DNA from: Verrucomicrobiia bacterium
GTDB taxonomy: Bacteria; Verrucomicrobiota; Verrucomicrobiia; Opitutales; Cerasicoccaceae
Assembly: GCA_030432235.1 (NCBI GenBank)
Contig: JAUIHT010000006.1
Coordinates: 124,001 to 188,000, forward strand
DNA: 64,000 nucleotides
Reading direction: 5' to 3'
Positions 33,411-42,083 of the stretch are shown piece by piece; position 1 is the first letter of the stretch; every line of letters begins with the position of its first letter. Position numbers and translations under genes: made by a program. The notes below the pieces were generated by a model that was given only the letters and a program-made list of their open reading frames with translations, was not told the origin of the DNA and ran no database searches.

Positions 33411-35518
33411 AGGCGATACGCAACATGCCGCTACGCAGCAAGCTCACCGTCATCGTGAGCATCACCTCGCTCCTGGCGGTCAGCCTATCGATAGTGACGA
33501 TCGCCATCTTTCAGGTGGTGATCACTACCGAGCGACTCGAACACGAAATCACCACCACGTCCCAAGTGCTGTCAGCCAACATTGCCGCCTCCGTCTACTT
33601 CGCCTCGCCCAGCGAGGCTGAGGCAACCCTCAACACGCTACGGTATAAGGAAATCGTAACCAACGCAGCACTCTTTGACCGCAATGGCGAACTTATCGCC
33701 TCTTACCATAAGAAGGGTTCCGATCAGTTTAAAGATATCGACTCCTGGCCTGAAGTCGGAACCTGCAACTTTATCATGAACTGCCTCGTCGATGACAACG
33801 CTGTCATTTACGATGGCGAAGAGATTGGCCGTGTGGTTGTCATCAGCAACCTCGATCCGGTTCGGGACACCCTGCTGCGCACGGCCGTCTCCGGGGTGGT
33901 GGTCGTTATTCTGTGCACCTTTGTCGCTGTAAGGCTCTCTCGCGGATCGTTGCGCCGGGTGGCCGCGCCCATCGAAGAACTGGTAAAAACTTCGGACAAA
34001 ATATCAAAGACCAAGGACTATACCATCCGCGCCCAGAAGACCACCGAAGATGAACTCGGGCTTCTCACCGATTCCATCAACGATATGCTGGACCATATTT
34101 ACCGCTCGGACACCGAGCTGCGCTCTACCAGTGAAAGACTGCAACAAAACACCGAACGACTAAAACAGAACATCCAGCACCTCAACGAAGAGCAAATCGA
34201 GCGCGCGAAGGCACAAGAGCGCGAGCAAGCGCTGCAGGAAAAACTGGTCGAAGCCCAACGTCAGGAGGCCGAACACCTGCGTGAGGCAAAAAACATCGCC
34301 GAGTCGGCCAATCGTGCAAAGTCGGAGTTCCTTGCATCCATGAGCCACGAAATCCGTACTCCGATGAACGGAGTTATCGGCTTCACCTCTCTGCTCAGGG
34401 AAACGGAGTTAAACGATGAGCAGCGCGACATGCTGGAAATCATCCATACCAGCGGCAAAACGCTCCTGAGGCTGCTCAACGACATCCTCGATTTTTCCAA
34501 GATCGAGGCTGGCAAACTGGAGATCCAGCCACGTCTGTTTGTCCTGGAAGACATCATGCAGGAAGTCGCGTTGATCTTCCAGAACCAGGCGGGAAACAAG
34601 GGCCTGGTCTTCAGCGTAAAAATAAACCCCGGCACGCCTCGCATGGTCGAGACAGACCCCTCTCGACTACGCCAAATACTCTTCAACATCGTCGGCAACG
34701 CCATCAAGTTCACCGAGCAGGGAAGTATCAACGTCGTTGCCTCAGCCATAGACAAGCAAGCGCCCGAAGCAGGGTCACGTCTGGGCAAATGCACGCTCGA
34801 ATTCCGCATTGAAGATACCGGTATCGGCATTGCCGATGAAGACCTCGACAAGCTTTTCCATCATTTCAGTCAAGTAGACTCCTCTCCGACACGCCGCTTT
34901 GAAGGCGCGGGCCTGGGGCTGTCCATTTCCAAAAGATTGTGTGAAATGCTGGGCGGTGAAATTGTGGTTCACAGCGAATCCGGCAAGGGCTCAACCTTCT
35001 CATTCACGATTGCCGCCAACTATCCTAACGAAGAACTGGCCGAGGAGGATTCAATGCTGTTTACCGAGGATATTGAGAGCCAACAAGAACCCGTCGAGCT
35101 TTATCCACTAAAAATCCTGGTGGCGGAGGATCGGGAGGTCAGCGCGCACTTGCTCAGTGCCGTGCTCCAGCGCATTGGTTATCAGGCCACACTCGTCAGC
35201 GACGGTTTCCAATGCCTGGAGGAAGTCAAGAAAGGCGAGTACAATGTAGTCTTGCTCGATCTGAATATGCCGGGATTCGACGGCATCGAACTCACACAAC
35301 GCATCCGGGAAATGGAATCCAATGGAGGCTTGGGCCCCAACGGCGCCGCACTCTATCTGGTCGCTGTCACGGCCTCGGCCATGAGTGAAAGTCGCAAAAA
35401 ATGCTTCGAGGCAGGCATGAACGACTTCATCGCCAAGCCCGTTACCATCGACAGCATCCGCAAGGCCGTAAGATACGCCGCCGAATATGCGGAGGTAGCC
35501 TCCGGCACGCATCGCTAA
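33407..35518 (+). CDS. Hybrid sensor histidine kinase (CHASE8-like, HAMP, HisKA, HATPase, receiver)
   Basis: The 703-aa inner-membrane protein is arranged as follows: a first TM helix (about 12-32), a periplasmic CHASE8-like domain ([33 protein letters not shown]), a second TM helix (about 156-176), HAMP, a charged coiled coil (230-300), HisKA with H314 in [13 protein letters not shown], HATPase with [17 protein letters not shown] and [10 protein letters not shown], and a receiver with D618 in [18 protein letters not shown]8 plus HAMP is the sensor unit of YfiN, here joined to a phosphorelay instead of a GGDEF domain. No DNA-binding output or Hpt protein is encoded nearby. Confidence 0.92.
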   Translation: MKAIRNMPLRSKLTVIVSITSLLAVSLSIVTIAIFQVVITTERLEHEITTTSQVLSANIAASVYFASPSEAEATLNTLRYKEIVTNAALFDRNGELIASYHKKGSDQFKDIDSWPEVGTCNFIMNCLVDDNAVIYDGEEIGRVVVISNLDPVRDTLLRTAVSGVVVVILCTFVAVRLSRGSLRRVAAPIEELVKTSDKISKTKDYTIRAQKTTEDELGLLTDSINDMLDHIYRSDTELRSTSERLQQNTERLKQNIQHLNEEQIERAKAQEREQALQEKLVEAQRQEAEHLREAKNIAESANRAKSEFLASMSHEIRTPMNGVIGFTSLLRETELNDEQRDMLEIIHTSGKTLLRLLNDILDFSKIEAGKLEIQPRLFVLEDIMQEVALIFQNQAGNKGLVFSVKINPGTPRMVETDPSRLRQILFNIVGNAIKFTEQGSINVVASAIDKQAPEAGSRLGKCTLEFRIEDTGIGIADEDLDKLFHHFSQVDSSPTRRFEGAGLGLSISKRLCEMLGGEIVVHSESGKGSTFSFTIAANYPNEELAEEDSMLFTEDIESQQEPVELYPLKILVAEDREVSAHLLSAVLQRIGYQATLVSDGFQCLEEVKKGEYNVVLLDLNMPGFDGIELTQRIREMESNGGLGPNGAALYLVAVTASAMSESRKKCFEAGMNDFIAKPVTIDSIRKAVRYAAEYAEVASGTHR

Positions 35519-35520
35519 CG

Positions 35521-35539
35521 CTTCGCGTTCCCAGCGAAG
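35521..35539 (+). terminator. Short hairpin directly after the hybrid kinase gene
   Basis: CTTCGC (35521-35526) pairs with GCGAAG (35534-35539) around a 7-nt loop, 2 nt after the stop codon. There is no T-run, so termination is only a possibility. Confidence 0.25.
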
Positions 35540-35593
35540 TGAGCAATGGCTGAATTAGCACACCTCAAAAAAGGTGTTGCAGCGCATTCTTAA

Positions 35594-35626
35594 TTTTATA
35601 TATAAAACTTATTTTATATATGAAAT
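35594..35626. promoter_or_regulatory. Tandem AT palindromes before the IclR gene, putative operators
   Basis: TTTTATATATAAAA (35594-35607) is a perfect 14-bp palindrome. ATTTTATATATGAAAT (35611-35626) is a second palindrome with one mismatched pair, starting 17 nt after the first. The second covers an ATG at 35620, so translation more likely starts at the ATG at 35629. Confidence 0.5.
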
Positions 35627-35628
35627 CA

Positions 35629-36372
35629 ATGGCACCGCTATTTCTTCGCGAAAAAACAGGAGCTCCCGCACTCAGCCGGGGCCTGGCGGTGCTCATCTCC
35701 CTTGACCCACTGAGCCCACCCACACTCGACCAAATCAGCAGCGGACTCGACCTACCCAAGGCCTCCACCCTGAGGCTGCTCGAAACACTGGAGCGCACCG
35801 GGATGATACGCAGGAATCCCGACAAGCGTTACGAACCTCTCTGGAAGCTGGAACCACTGGAGGATCCGCGTGTGCAGTTCCGGCAGAACCTAAAAGCCAA
35901 GATGGAAACGCTTTGTCACGAAACCGGCTGCACCGTCGAATGGTACGAAGCCGCAGACGACGGCTTGCGGCTCATCCTGCAAACCAACCCGGATGTCGAA
36001 CTCTGCGTCAAGGCCAAGCCCGGTTTTCTGCGGGACTGGCAACGCGAATTCGAAGCCGTCACGCGTGTTGGACACGCCTTCGCCAAGAACGCCCCCTCCA
36101 TCCAATCGACAACCGTATACGTTGAAAACGGGCGGCTGCGTAAAATTTCCCAACGGCAAATACGCCGTCTAACGGACGAGGCTCGCGTGGAATGCGCTGC
36201 CTACGACGAAGCGTTCAATACCAACGGCGTCCGGCGCTATGCCGTGGCCGCATTTACGGAGCAAGACAAGCAGTTTCTCGGCGTACTCGCCCTCGCCGAA
36301 GTTTATCATTTCAACCGGAGCAGCAATCCCCGGCTGATTCTCAAACAAATCCAAAAAATCCTGAGCCAGTAA
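35629..36372 (+). CDS. IclR-family transcriptional regulator
   Basis: The product is 247 aa from the ATG at 35629. The N-terminal winged HTH reads LSRGLAVLISLD, TLDQISSGLDLPKASTLRLL and LERTGMIRRNPDKRYEPLWKL. The C-terminal effector domain includes LCHETGCTVEWYEAAD and VRRYAVAAFTEQDKQFLGVL, shorter and more divergent than typical IclR effector domains. It is 6 nt upstream of a sulfatase gene with which it forms an operon. The in-frame ATG at 35620 overlaps the operator-like palindrome. The effector could be a sugar or sulfated sugar processed by the sulfatase. Confidence 0.87.
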   Translation: MAPLFLREKTGAPALSRGLAVLISLDPLSPPTLDQISSGLDLPKASTLRLLETLERTGMIRRNPDKRYEPLWKLEPLEDPRVQFRQNLKAKMETLCHETGCTVEWYEAADDGLRLILQTNPDVELCVKAKPGFLRDWQREFEAVTRVGHAFAKNAPSIQSTTVYVENGRLRKISQRQIRRLTDEARVECAAYDEAFNTNGVRRYAVAAFTEQDKQFLGVLALAEVYHFNRSSNPRLILKQIQKILSQ

Positions 36373-36378
36373 AATCCC

Positions 36379-37905
36379 ATGCGCATACTCTATATCGATA
36401 TCGACAGCCAACGCCCCGATCACCTCGGCTGCTACGGCTATCATCGCAACACCAGTCCGACCATCGACCAAATAGCGTCCGAGGGCGTGCTTTTTGAGCG
36501 CTGCTACACACCGGATGCCCCCTGCCTCCCCTCACGTACCGCGTTCTACTCAGGGCGCTTTGGCATCCATACCGGTGTCGTCGGACACGGTGGCACAGCG
36601 GCGCAACCGAAAATCCAGGGATCGGAGCGTAACTTCCGCGACTATTTTGACGAGCAGGGGCTGGCCCGCCAGCTTCAGATACTCGGTTATCATACCGCCA
36701 TGATCAGTCCCTTCGGCCAGCGTCACGCCGCCTGGCATTTCTACGCCGGTTTTAACGAGATTCACAACACCGGCGAAGGCGGCATGGAATCCGCCGAGAC
36801 CGTCCAGCCTGTTGTCGACAAGTGGATGGCCGACAATGCCTCAAAAGACGACTGGTACCTGCACATTAACTACTGGGACCCGCACACCCCTTACCGCGTC
36901 CCCGAGGACATCGAAAATGTCTTTGAGAACGAGCCCCTGCCGGCATGGCTTGACGACGACGAAGTCATCGCGCGCCACAACAAGATGGTCGGACCTCACA
37001 CGTCGCTGGAAATCGGCATGTACAACGACAACGAGATGGAGAAGTACCCGCGCCACCCCGGCAAAATAACCGACAAAGCCTCCATGCGCCGCATGATCGA
37101 CGGCTATGACATGGGTGTGCGTTACGTTGACGACCAAATCGCCAAAATTATAGCCGATCTCAAGGCCGCGGGCGTCTACGACGACACCTGCATCATCATC
37201 TCCGCGGACCACGGCGAAAACCAGGGAGAGCTCGGCATCTATGGCGAGCACGGCACGGCCGATGACACGACCTGCCGCGTCCCTCTGATCATCAAGTATC
37301 CAAACGGGGCCAAAGGTGCGCGCAACACCAAGTTCCATTACAACCTAGATCTAGCCCCGACCCTGATGGACCTTTTGGGAGGCAAAAAGAAACCCCTCTG
37401 GGACGGCGAATCCTACGCCGATGCCATCACCGAGGGCACCGATATCGGCCGGGACGAAGTCGTCATCAGCCAGTGCTGCCACGTGTGTCAGCGTTCCGTG
37501 CGCTGGGACAAGTGGCTCTACATGCGCACCTACCACGACGGCTTTCACCTCTTCCCGCAAGAAATGCTGTACGACCTCGAAGCGGACCCGCACGAGCAGA
37601 ACAACCTCGCCGAGGCCCATCCAGACATTTGCCGCGAGGGCCAGTGGCGGCTCTCACGCTGGCACGATGCCCAGATGCAGAAAATGGCAATTGAAAGCAA
37701 TGACGTTACCGACCCGCTCTGGACCGTGGTTCGCGAAGGCGGTCCCTTCCATGCACGCCTCAACAGTCTCGCCGGGGCTGGGCAACCCAACGTCAATAAA
37801 TTCCATACCTACCTGGAGCACCTGGAAAAAACCGGCCGCAAAGAAGGCGCCGAAGAGCTGCGAAGCAAGTACGCCCGCCAGATAGCGAAAGCAACTCCCG
37901 TGTAG
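36379..37905 (+). CDS. Type I sulfatase without signal peptide
   Basis: The 508-aa enzyme shows an early metal-binding stretch (YIDIDSQRPDHLGCYGY) and the formylglycine signature PDAPCLPSRTAFYSGR with C49 as the residue to be oxidised. NYWDPHTPYRVP and a second metal site, ISADHGENQGELG, follow. No signal peptide or anchor is visible at the N-terminus, so desulfation would occur in the cytoplasm after uptake. That is unusual, as most polysaccharide sulfatases are exported. No formylglycine-generating enzyme gene is in the window. The IclR gene lies 6 nt upstream; the convergent GlcF gene ends 5 nt downstream. Confidence 0.88.
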   Translation: MRILYIDIDSQRPDHLGCYGYHRNTSPTIDQIASEGVLFERCYTPDAPCLPSRTAFYSGRFGIHTGVVGHGGTAAQPKIQGSERNFRDYFDEQGLARQLQILGYHTAMISPFGQRHAAWHFYAGFNEIHNTGEGGMESAETVQPVVDKWMADNASKDDWYLHINYWDPHTPYRVPEDIENVFENEPLPAWLDDDEVIARHNKMVGPHTSLEIGMYNDNEMEKYPRHPGKITDKASMRRMIDGYDMGVRYVDDQIAKIIADLKAAGVYDDTCIIISADHGENQGELGIYGEHGTADDTTCRVPLIIKYPNGAKGARNTKFHYNLDLAPTLMDLLGGKKKPLWDGESYADAITEGTDIGRDEVVISQCCHVCQRSVRWDKWLYMRTYHDGFHLFPQEMLYDLEADPHEQNNLAEAHPDICREGQWRLSRWHDAQMQKMAIESNDVTDPLWTVVREGGPFHARLNSLAGAGQPNVNKFHTYLEHLEKTGRKEGAEELRSKYARQIAKATPV

Positions 37906-37910
37906 GCTCT

Positions 37911-39239
37911 TTATCCAGACCGACGATAGGCCTCGGCCAAAAGGCTGATCGGGTGGCGCACCTCGACCGTCAAGCCCTGCTCGCGCAGGCCGTTGACGAG
38001 CTGCAGATGGCAACCTGGGTTGGCCGTGGCCACGCAAACCGCACCTGTCTTTGAGATGTGCTCTACCTTGCGGTGCTGCAGCTTGCCCGCCTGCTCCGGC
38101 TGGGTGATGTTGTAGATACCGGCACTGCCACAACACCAATCGCTTTCCGGCAATTCGACAAACTCGAGCCCCGGGATCGCGCGAAGCAGCTCCCGCGGTT
38201 GCGCCTTGACCTTCTGTCCGTGGCAGAGGTGGCAACTTTCGTGGTACGTCACAGCCTGTTCGGCAAGTCCGCCCTTCGGCGGAGAGATGCCAATCTCCAC
38301 CAGCCATTCGTGAATGTCCTTGCACTTTTTATCCCATGCATGAGCACGGTCGCGATACTTCACATCGCCATCGAGCAGCTTGGCATAGTGCTTCAAATGG
38401 CTACCGCAGCCACCCGCGTTCGTGATGACGGCGTCCAGCGAGTCCAAGTCGAACAGATCGAGGTTTCGCCGCGCCAGCTCACGGGCCAGCTCAAGCTCGC
38501 CGTTATGCGCGTGCAGCGAACCACAGCAAGACTGCACTGGAGGCGTCACCACGGCACAGCCATTGGCCAGGAGGACGTCGGCGGTGTCGCGGTTGATATC
38601 GCTGAAGGCTAAATCCTGCACACAACCAGTGAGGAGCCCAACGCGATAGCGGCTTTCTCCCGTGGGTTTTTCCTCAGGCTCAATGAGCTGGTGGGAGAAC
38701 TTCGCGCACACACGCGGCGTTTGCGGCTCAAGCTCACGCAAACGCGCCGGCGCCAGGCGCATGAGGCCTATTTTTCGGAAAAACACATCTGTATTAGTCC
38801 ACTGATACAGGCGCAAAACCCTCCCGACAAAGCGCAGCAACCTCGGACGCATGAAGAGCGTCTTGACCGCAAGCCAGCGCCAGAAGTCGCGCTGTCCATG
38901 CCCCGCCGCTTCTGCCTGCTCGATATCCGCGCGCGCGGCCTCGAAGAGTGTGGGGTAATCCACGCCTGCAGGACATGCAGTGGTGCATGCAAGACAACCC
39001 AGACAATAGTACATCTCGTCCGCGAAAGCTTTGTCCACTGACATCTCACCGTCGGCAATGGCACGCATCCAGGCAATGCGGCCGCGCGGGCTGTTGCGCT
39101 CCAGACGGGTGGTGTCGTAAGTCGGGCAAGTGGGCAGACACATTCCGCAGTGCATGCATTGCTGGAGCACGGAGTAGTCCATGCCTTTTAACGACAAAGG
39201 GCTGGAGGCCTGGTTAGCGATACCGGTTGTTTCTGACAT
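37911..39239 (-). CDS. glcF: Glycolate oxidase-type iron-sulfur subunit
   Basis: The 442-aa protein holds two 4Fe-4S motifs, CMHCGMCLPTCP (C28, C31, C34, C38) and CLGCLACTTACP (C79, C82, C85, C89). Two CCG domains follow, with QSCCGSLHAHNG and SDWCCGSAGIYN. It would pass electrons from the flavin subunit, encoded 9 nt upstream, to the quinone pool. The pair could oxidise glycolate, D-lactate or another 2-hydroxy acid. No GlcE gene is present. Confidence 0.9.
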   Translation of the reverse strand: MSETTGIANQASSPLSLKGMDYSVLQQCMHCGMCLPTCPTYDTTRLERNSPRGRIAWMRAIADGEMSVDKAFADEMYYCLGCLACTTACPAGVDYPTLFEAARADIEQAEAAGHGQRDFWRWLAVKTLFMRPRLLRFVGRVLRLYQWTNTDVFFRKIGLMRLAPARLRELEPQTPRVCAKFSHQLIEPEEKPTGESRYRVGLLTGCVQDLAFSDINRDTADVLLANGCAVVTPPVQSCCGSLHAHNGELELARELARRNLDLFDLDSLDAVITNAGGCGSHLKHYAKLLDGDVKYRDRAHAWDKKCKDIHEWLVEIGISPPKGGLAEQAVTYHESCHLCHGQKVKAQPRELLRAIPGLEFVELPESDWCCGSAGIYNITQPEQAGKLQHRKVEHISKTGAVCVATANPGCHLQLVNGLREQGLTVEVRHPISLLAEAYRRSG

Positions 39240-39248
39240 GGCGCCTCC

Positions 39249-40625
39249 TCAGCCCTGAACGGGGAAAATTTTGCCGGGATTGAGCAGCCCCTTCGGATCG
39301 AGCGACGCCTTCACCTTACTCAGCAAAGCGTAGCTGCCGGGGTCAAACTGGCGGGGCAGGAAGTCGCGTTTGGCCAAGCCAACTCCGTGCTCCCCGGTGA
39401 TGGTGCCCCCGAGGGAAATCGCGAAATCGAAAATCTCGGACATGGCCTGCTCGACACGGTGCATCTCTTCCGTGTCCTTTTCGTTGGTCAGAAACGTCGG
39501 ATGCAGGTTGCCGTCACCCATGTGGCCGAAGGAGGCAAGTTGCAGGCCGTGCTTTTTTCCCGTCTCCTCGCAGAAGCGCACCATCCGGGCGAGCTCGCTA
39601 CGCGGCACGGTGGCGTCCTCGAGAATGGTCGTCGGCTTGATGCGGGCGAGAGCGGCAAAGGCACTGCGGCGGGCCGTGGCCAGCTGCAGAGCCTGGGCCT
39701 CGTCGGCGGCAAGCGTCACCTCCTTGGCACCGTATTTGCGGGCAATCTCAGCCATGGCGGCGGCCTCCTCCTCGACCACGGCGGGGTGGCCGTCCGTCTC
39801 CATGAAAAGCAACGCCTCGCAGTCGGTCGGCAGGCCGACATGGGCAAAGTCCTCGACGCAGCGTATGGTCATGCGGTCGAGGAACTCCATCGTACAGGGG
39901 ATGATCTTCGCCTCAATGACGGCCGAAACGGTCTCGGCAGCCCGCTCGATATCGGAGTAGGTGGCCAGCAAAGTCCGCTTGGCCTTGGGACGCGGCACGA
40001 GCTTGAGCAGGATACGGGTGATGACGCCCAACGTGCCTTCGCTGCCGATGAAAAGGTCGCGCAGGTTGTAGCCGGCCACATCCTTGACGCATTTGCTGCC
40101 CAACCAAACGATTTCGCCGTCAGGTATAACGGCCTCCAGGCCCATCACGTAGTCGCGGGTCACGCCATACTTGAGGCCGCGCAGACCGCCAGAGTTGTTG
40201 GCCACGTTGCCACCGATGGTGGACACTTTCATGGAACTCGGATCAGGCGGGTAAAACAGCCCGTGCTTGGCCGCTTCTTCGTCGATTACTTTGGTCAGGA
40301 CACCGGGCTCGACCATCATGGCCAGATTTCGCGTATCTACCTCCAGCACCTTATCCATCCGCAAGGTACAGAGGACGATGCCGTTTTTCACCGGCACGCT
40401 GCCACCAGAAAGCCCGGTACCGCTGCCTCGCGTCACCACGGGCGCATTTTGCTCATCGGCGAAACGCAGCACCGCTGCGACATCCTCGGCATTGCGGGGG
40501 AATACCACGGCCGCAGGCATCTGCTTGAGTGCCGCGGTACCGTCAAAGGCATAAGGAAGGAGGTCTTCCCGAGCGGTCAGGACGGAGCCTTCGGGCAGAC
40601 GGGAGGTCAGTTCGGTCAAGTTCAT
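39249..40625 (-). CDS. glcD: Glycolate oxidase-type FAD-linked subunit
   Basis: The product is 458 aa from the ATG at 40625, which begins MNLTELTSRLPEGSVLT; the open frame runs to 40682 through a Cys-rich stretch I regard as non-coding. The FAD-binding PCMH domain shows PVVTRGSGTGLSGGSVPV, GNVANNSGGLRGLKYG and FIGSEGTLGVITRI. The FAD-oxidase C domain ends with SFGHMGDGNLHPTFL and GTITGEHGVGLAKRDF. It is a complete GlcD-type dehydrogenase, paired with GlcF in one operon. The assignment to glycolate rather than D-lactate is by family resemblance. Confidence 0.9.
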   Translation of the reverse strand: MNLTELTSRLPEGSVLTAREDLLPYAFDGTAALKQMPAAVVFPRNAEDVAAVLRFADEQNAPVVTRGSGTGLSGGSVPVKNGIVLCTLRMDKVLEVDTRNLAMMVEPGVLTKVIDEEAAKHGLFYPPDPSSMKVSTIGGNVANNSGGLRGLKYGVTRDYVMGLEAVIPDGEIVWLGSKCVKDVAGYNLRDLFIGSEGTLGVITRILLKLVPRPKAKRTLLATYSDIERAAETVSAVIEAKIIPCTMEFLDRMTIRCVEDFAHVGLPTDCEALLFMETDGHPAVVEEEAAAMAEIARKYGAKEVTLAADEAQALQLATARRSAFAALARIKPTTILEDATVPRSELARMVRFCEETGKKHGLQLASFGHMGDGNLHPTFLTNEKDTEEMHRVEQAMSEIFDFAISLGGTITGEHGVGLAKRDFLPRQFDPGSYALLSKVKASLDPKGLLNPGKIFPVQG

Positions 40626-40752
40626 AGCGCAAGAACCCATCGGGGTGACACAGAGGCAACACCGGTCAAAACAACCGGTCAAGCCTATCGCAGCCTGAAC
40701 CCTAACCAGAGCGGACTGTGGAGATACAATTTATTCCGGCTAATGGAACCGT

Positions 40753-41904
40753 CTAGATAATCTCCAGGTAATTGCGGTCGGGCAATTCCGGGAAGGGCGC
40801 CGTCGGCAAGGTCTGATACCAATAGGAGACGGAGGCAATGTCATCCTGCAAAGGCAAATAGCGCCCCTCGGAACGCCAGCCGAGGGCCTGGATCGTCACC
40901 GCCAGGTCCTTATCAAAACGGATTGGATCAGTGATGTGCCAGCGATACATGCTGAAGCGCATTTGTGATTGGTAGACACCGTCGGGCCTGACGATGTGGG
41001 GCACACCGGCATAGGGTGTGGTGTACTCCTGGTACTGTTTCGTGGCCTTGTTTTCGAAATTATAAGAGCCGCAGAAGTAATCCTCCGTACCGGTACCGCA
41101 GATGGTGGGGAAACTGTCGCCTCCATGCTCGGCAACCGCCTCGTCAACGGATTTGCCCTCGGGAATATCCACGTCGAGGTAGAATTTGATTTCGCCTTCG
41201 CCCCACCAGCCCGTGTTATTCAGGCCCCAGGCCATGTAAGTACCGGCATAGTGGCCCTTTCCCTTCACGCCGTCGAGGAGCGTGTAGACCTTGCCGTAGG
41301 GCAGCGGATTCACGCGGCGGAACTGCGCGTGGAAGTAGGCGGCCTTTTCCGGCACTTCGTTGAGCGCATAGTTTATTTGGAAAAAGATACGCATCTCCTT
41401 GAAGCCGATGTTCTCCAGGGTGATGCGGCAACGCTTGCGGAAAGGCATCGGCCAGTAACAATTAAAGGCGTTTCCGGGGTTGACGCAGACCGCCAGCGAG
41501 GAAATCTGCGCGAAGGTGTTGAAATTGGTGAAAGCCGAGGCGAAAAAATCGCCCACCGGACACTCCACACTGGGCTGCTCCTGATCGTCCCAGTAGATAC
41601 GCAGGATGGTGTGACGGTAGTTGCCCGTGGGAGTCATCCAAATCTGCTGGATGCAGCCCGGGCCCTCAATGTCCGCCATGACGAAGGTTTCACCGGGCTT
41701 GATGGGATCGCAGGGGTGCACCTTCCAGCCACGGCCCAACTCACGGCAGCAAGACTTGGCTTCTTCGCCGGGCTTCGGGTTATCGGGTGATTCCAGCGCG
41801 CCGCCTGATTTCGCCCCACTTCGGTTTTCGCTGCAAATGGAGCGAGTCTGCGCGTTGGAAAGGAGGGATAGGTTACCCAGGTCGCAATGAAGTCCGTCAA
41901 ACAT
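40753..41904 (-). CDS. GH172 (DUF2961) family glycoside hydrolase
   Basis: The product is 383 aa from the ATG at 41904, starting MFDGLHCDLGNLSLL; an upstream in-frame start at 41925 would add seven residues. DUF2961 features are MADIEGPGCIQQIWMTP, LRIYWDDQEQPSVECPVGDF, NCYWPMPFRKRCRITLEN and TICGTGTEDYFCGSYNF with the conserved E274. GH172 covers difructose-dianhydride and D-arabinofuranose-active enzymes forming hexamers of jelly rolls. There is no signal peptide, so it is probably cytoplasmic. It stands alone 127 nt upstream of the glcD start; the target linkage is unknown. Confidence 0.87.
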   Translation of the reverse strand: MFDGLHCDLGNLSLLSNAQTRSICSENRSGAKSGGALESPDNPKPGEEAKSCCRELGRGWKVHPCDPIKPGETFVMADIEGPGCIQQIWMTPTGNYRHTILRIYWDDQEQPSVECPVGDFFASAFTNFNTFAQISSLAVCVNPGNAFNCYWPMPFRKRCRITLENIGFKEMRIFFQINYALNEVPEKAAYFHAQFRRVNPLPYGKVYTLLDGVKGKGHYAGTYMAWGLNNTGWWGEGEIKFYLDVDIPEGKSVDEAVAEHGGDSFPTICGTGTEDYFCGSYNFENKATKQYQEYTTPYAGVPHIVRPDGVYQSQMRFSMYRWHITDPIRFDKDLAVTIQALGWRSEGRYLPLQDDIASVSYWYQTLPTAPFPELPDRNYLEII

Positions 41905-42083
41905 AACGTTATAGTAAAGGCCCAATTGATAAGGAGATCGTTTGCACTTTCAACGATGATTTTCGCCACGACTCCAAATACTACGGGGAACACCGATCCT
42001 TCGAATATCCATTATCAGCCCGCAGTGGCACTGTAGAATTGCCCTTTCTGGCCATTTTTGCATGCTGTCCACTTATCACTGCC

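Noticed and set aside
39387-40760. 457-codon open frame antisense to glcD
   Set aside because: The glcD frame has complete FAD-binding motifs; the antisense product is low in hydrophobic core patterns and has no recognisable family.
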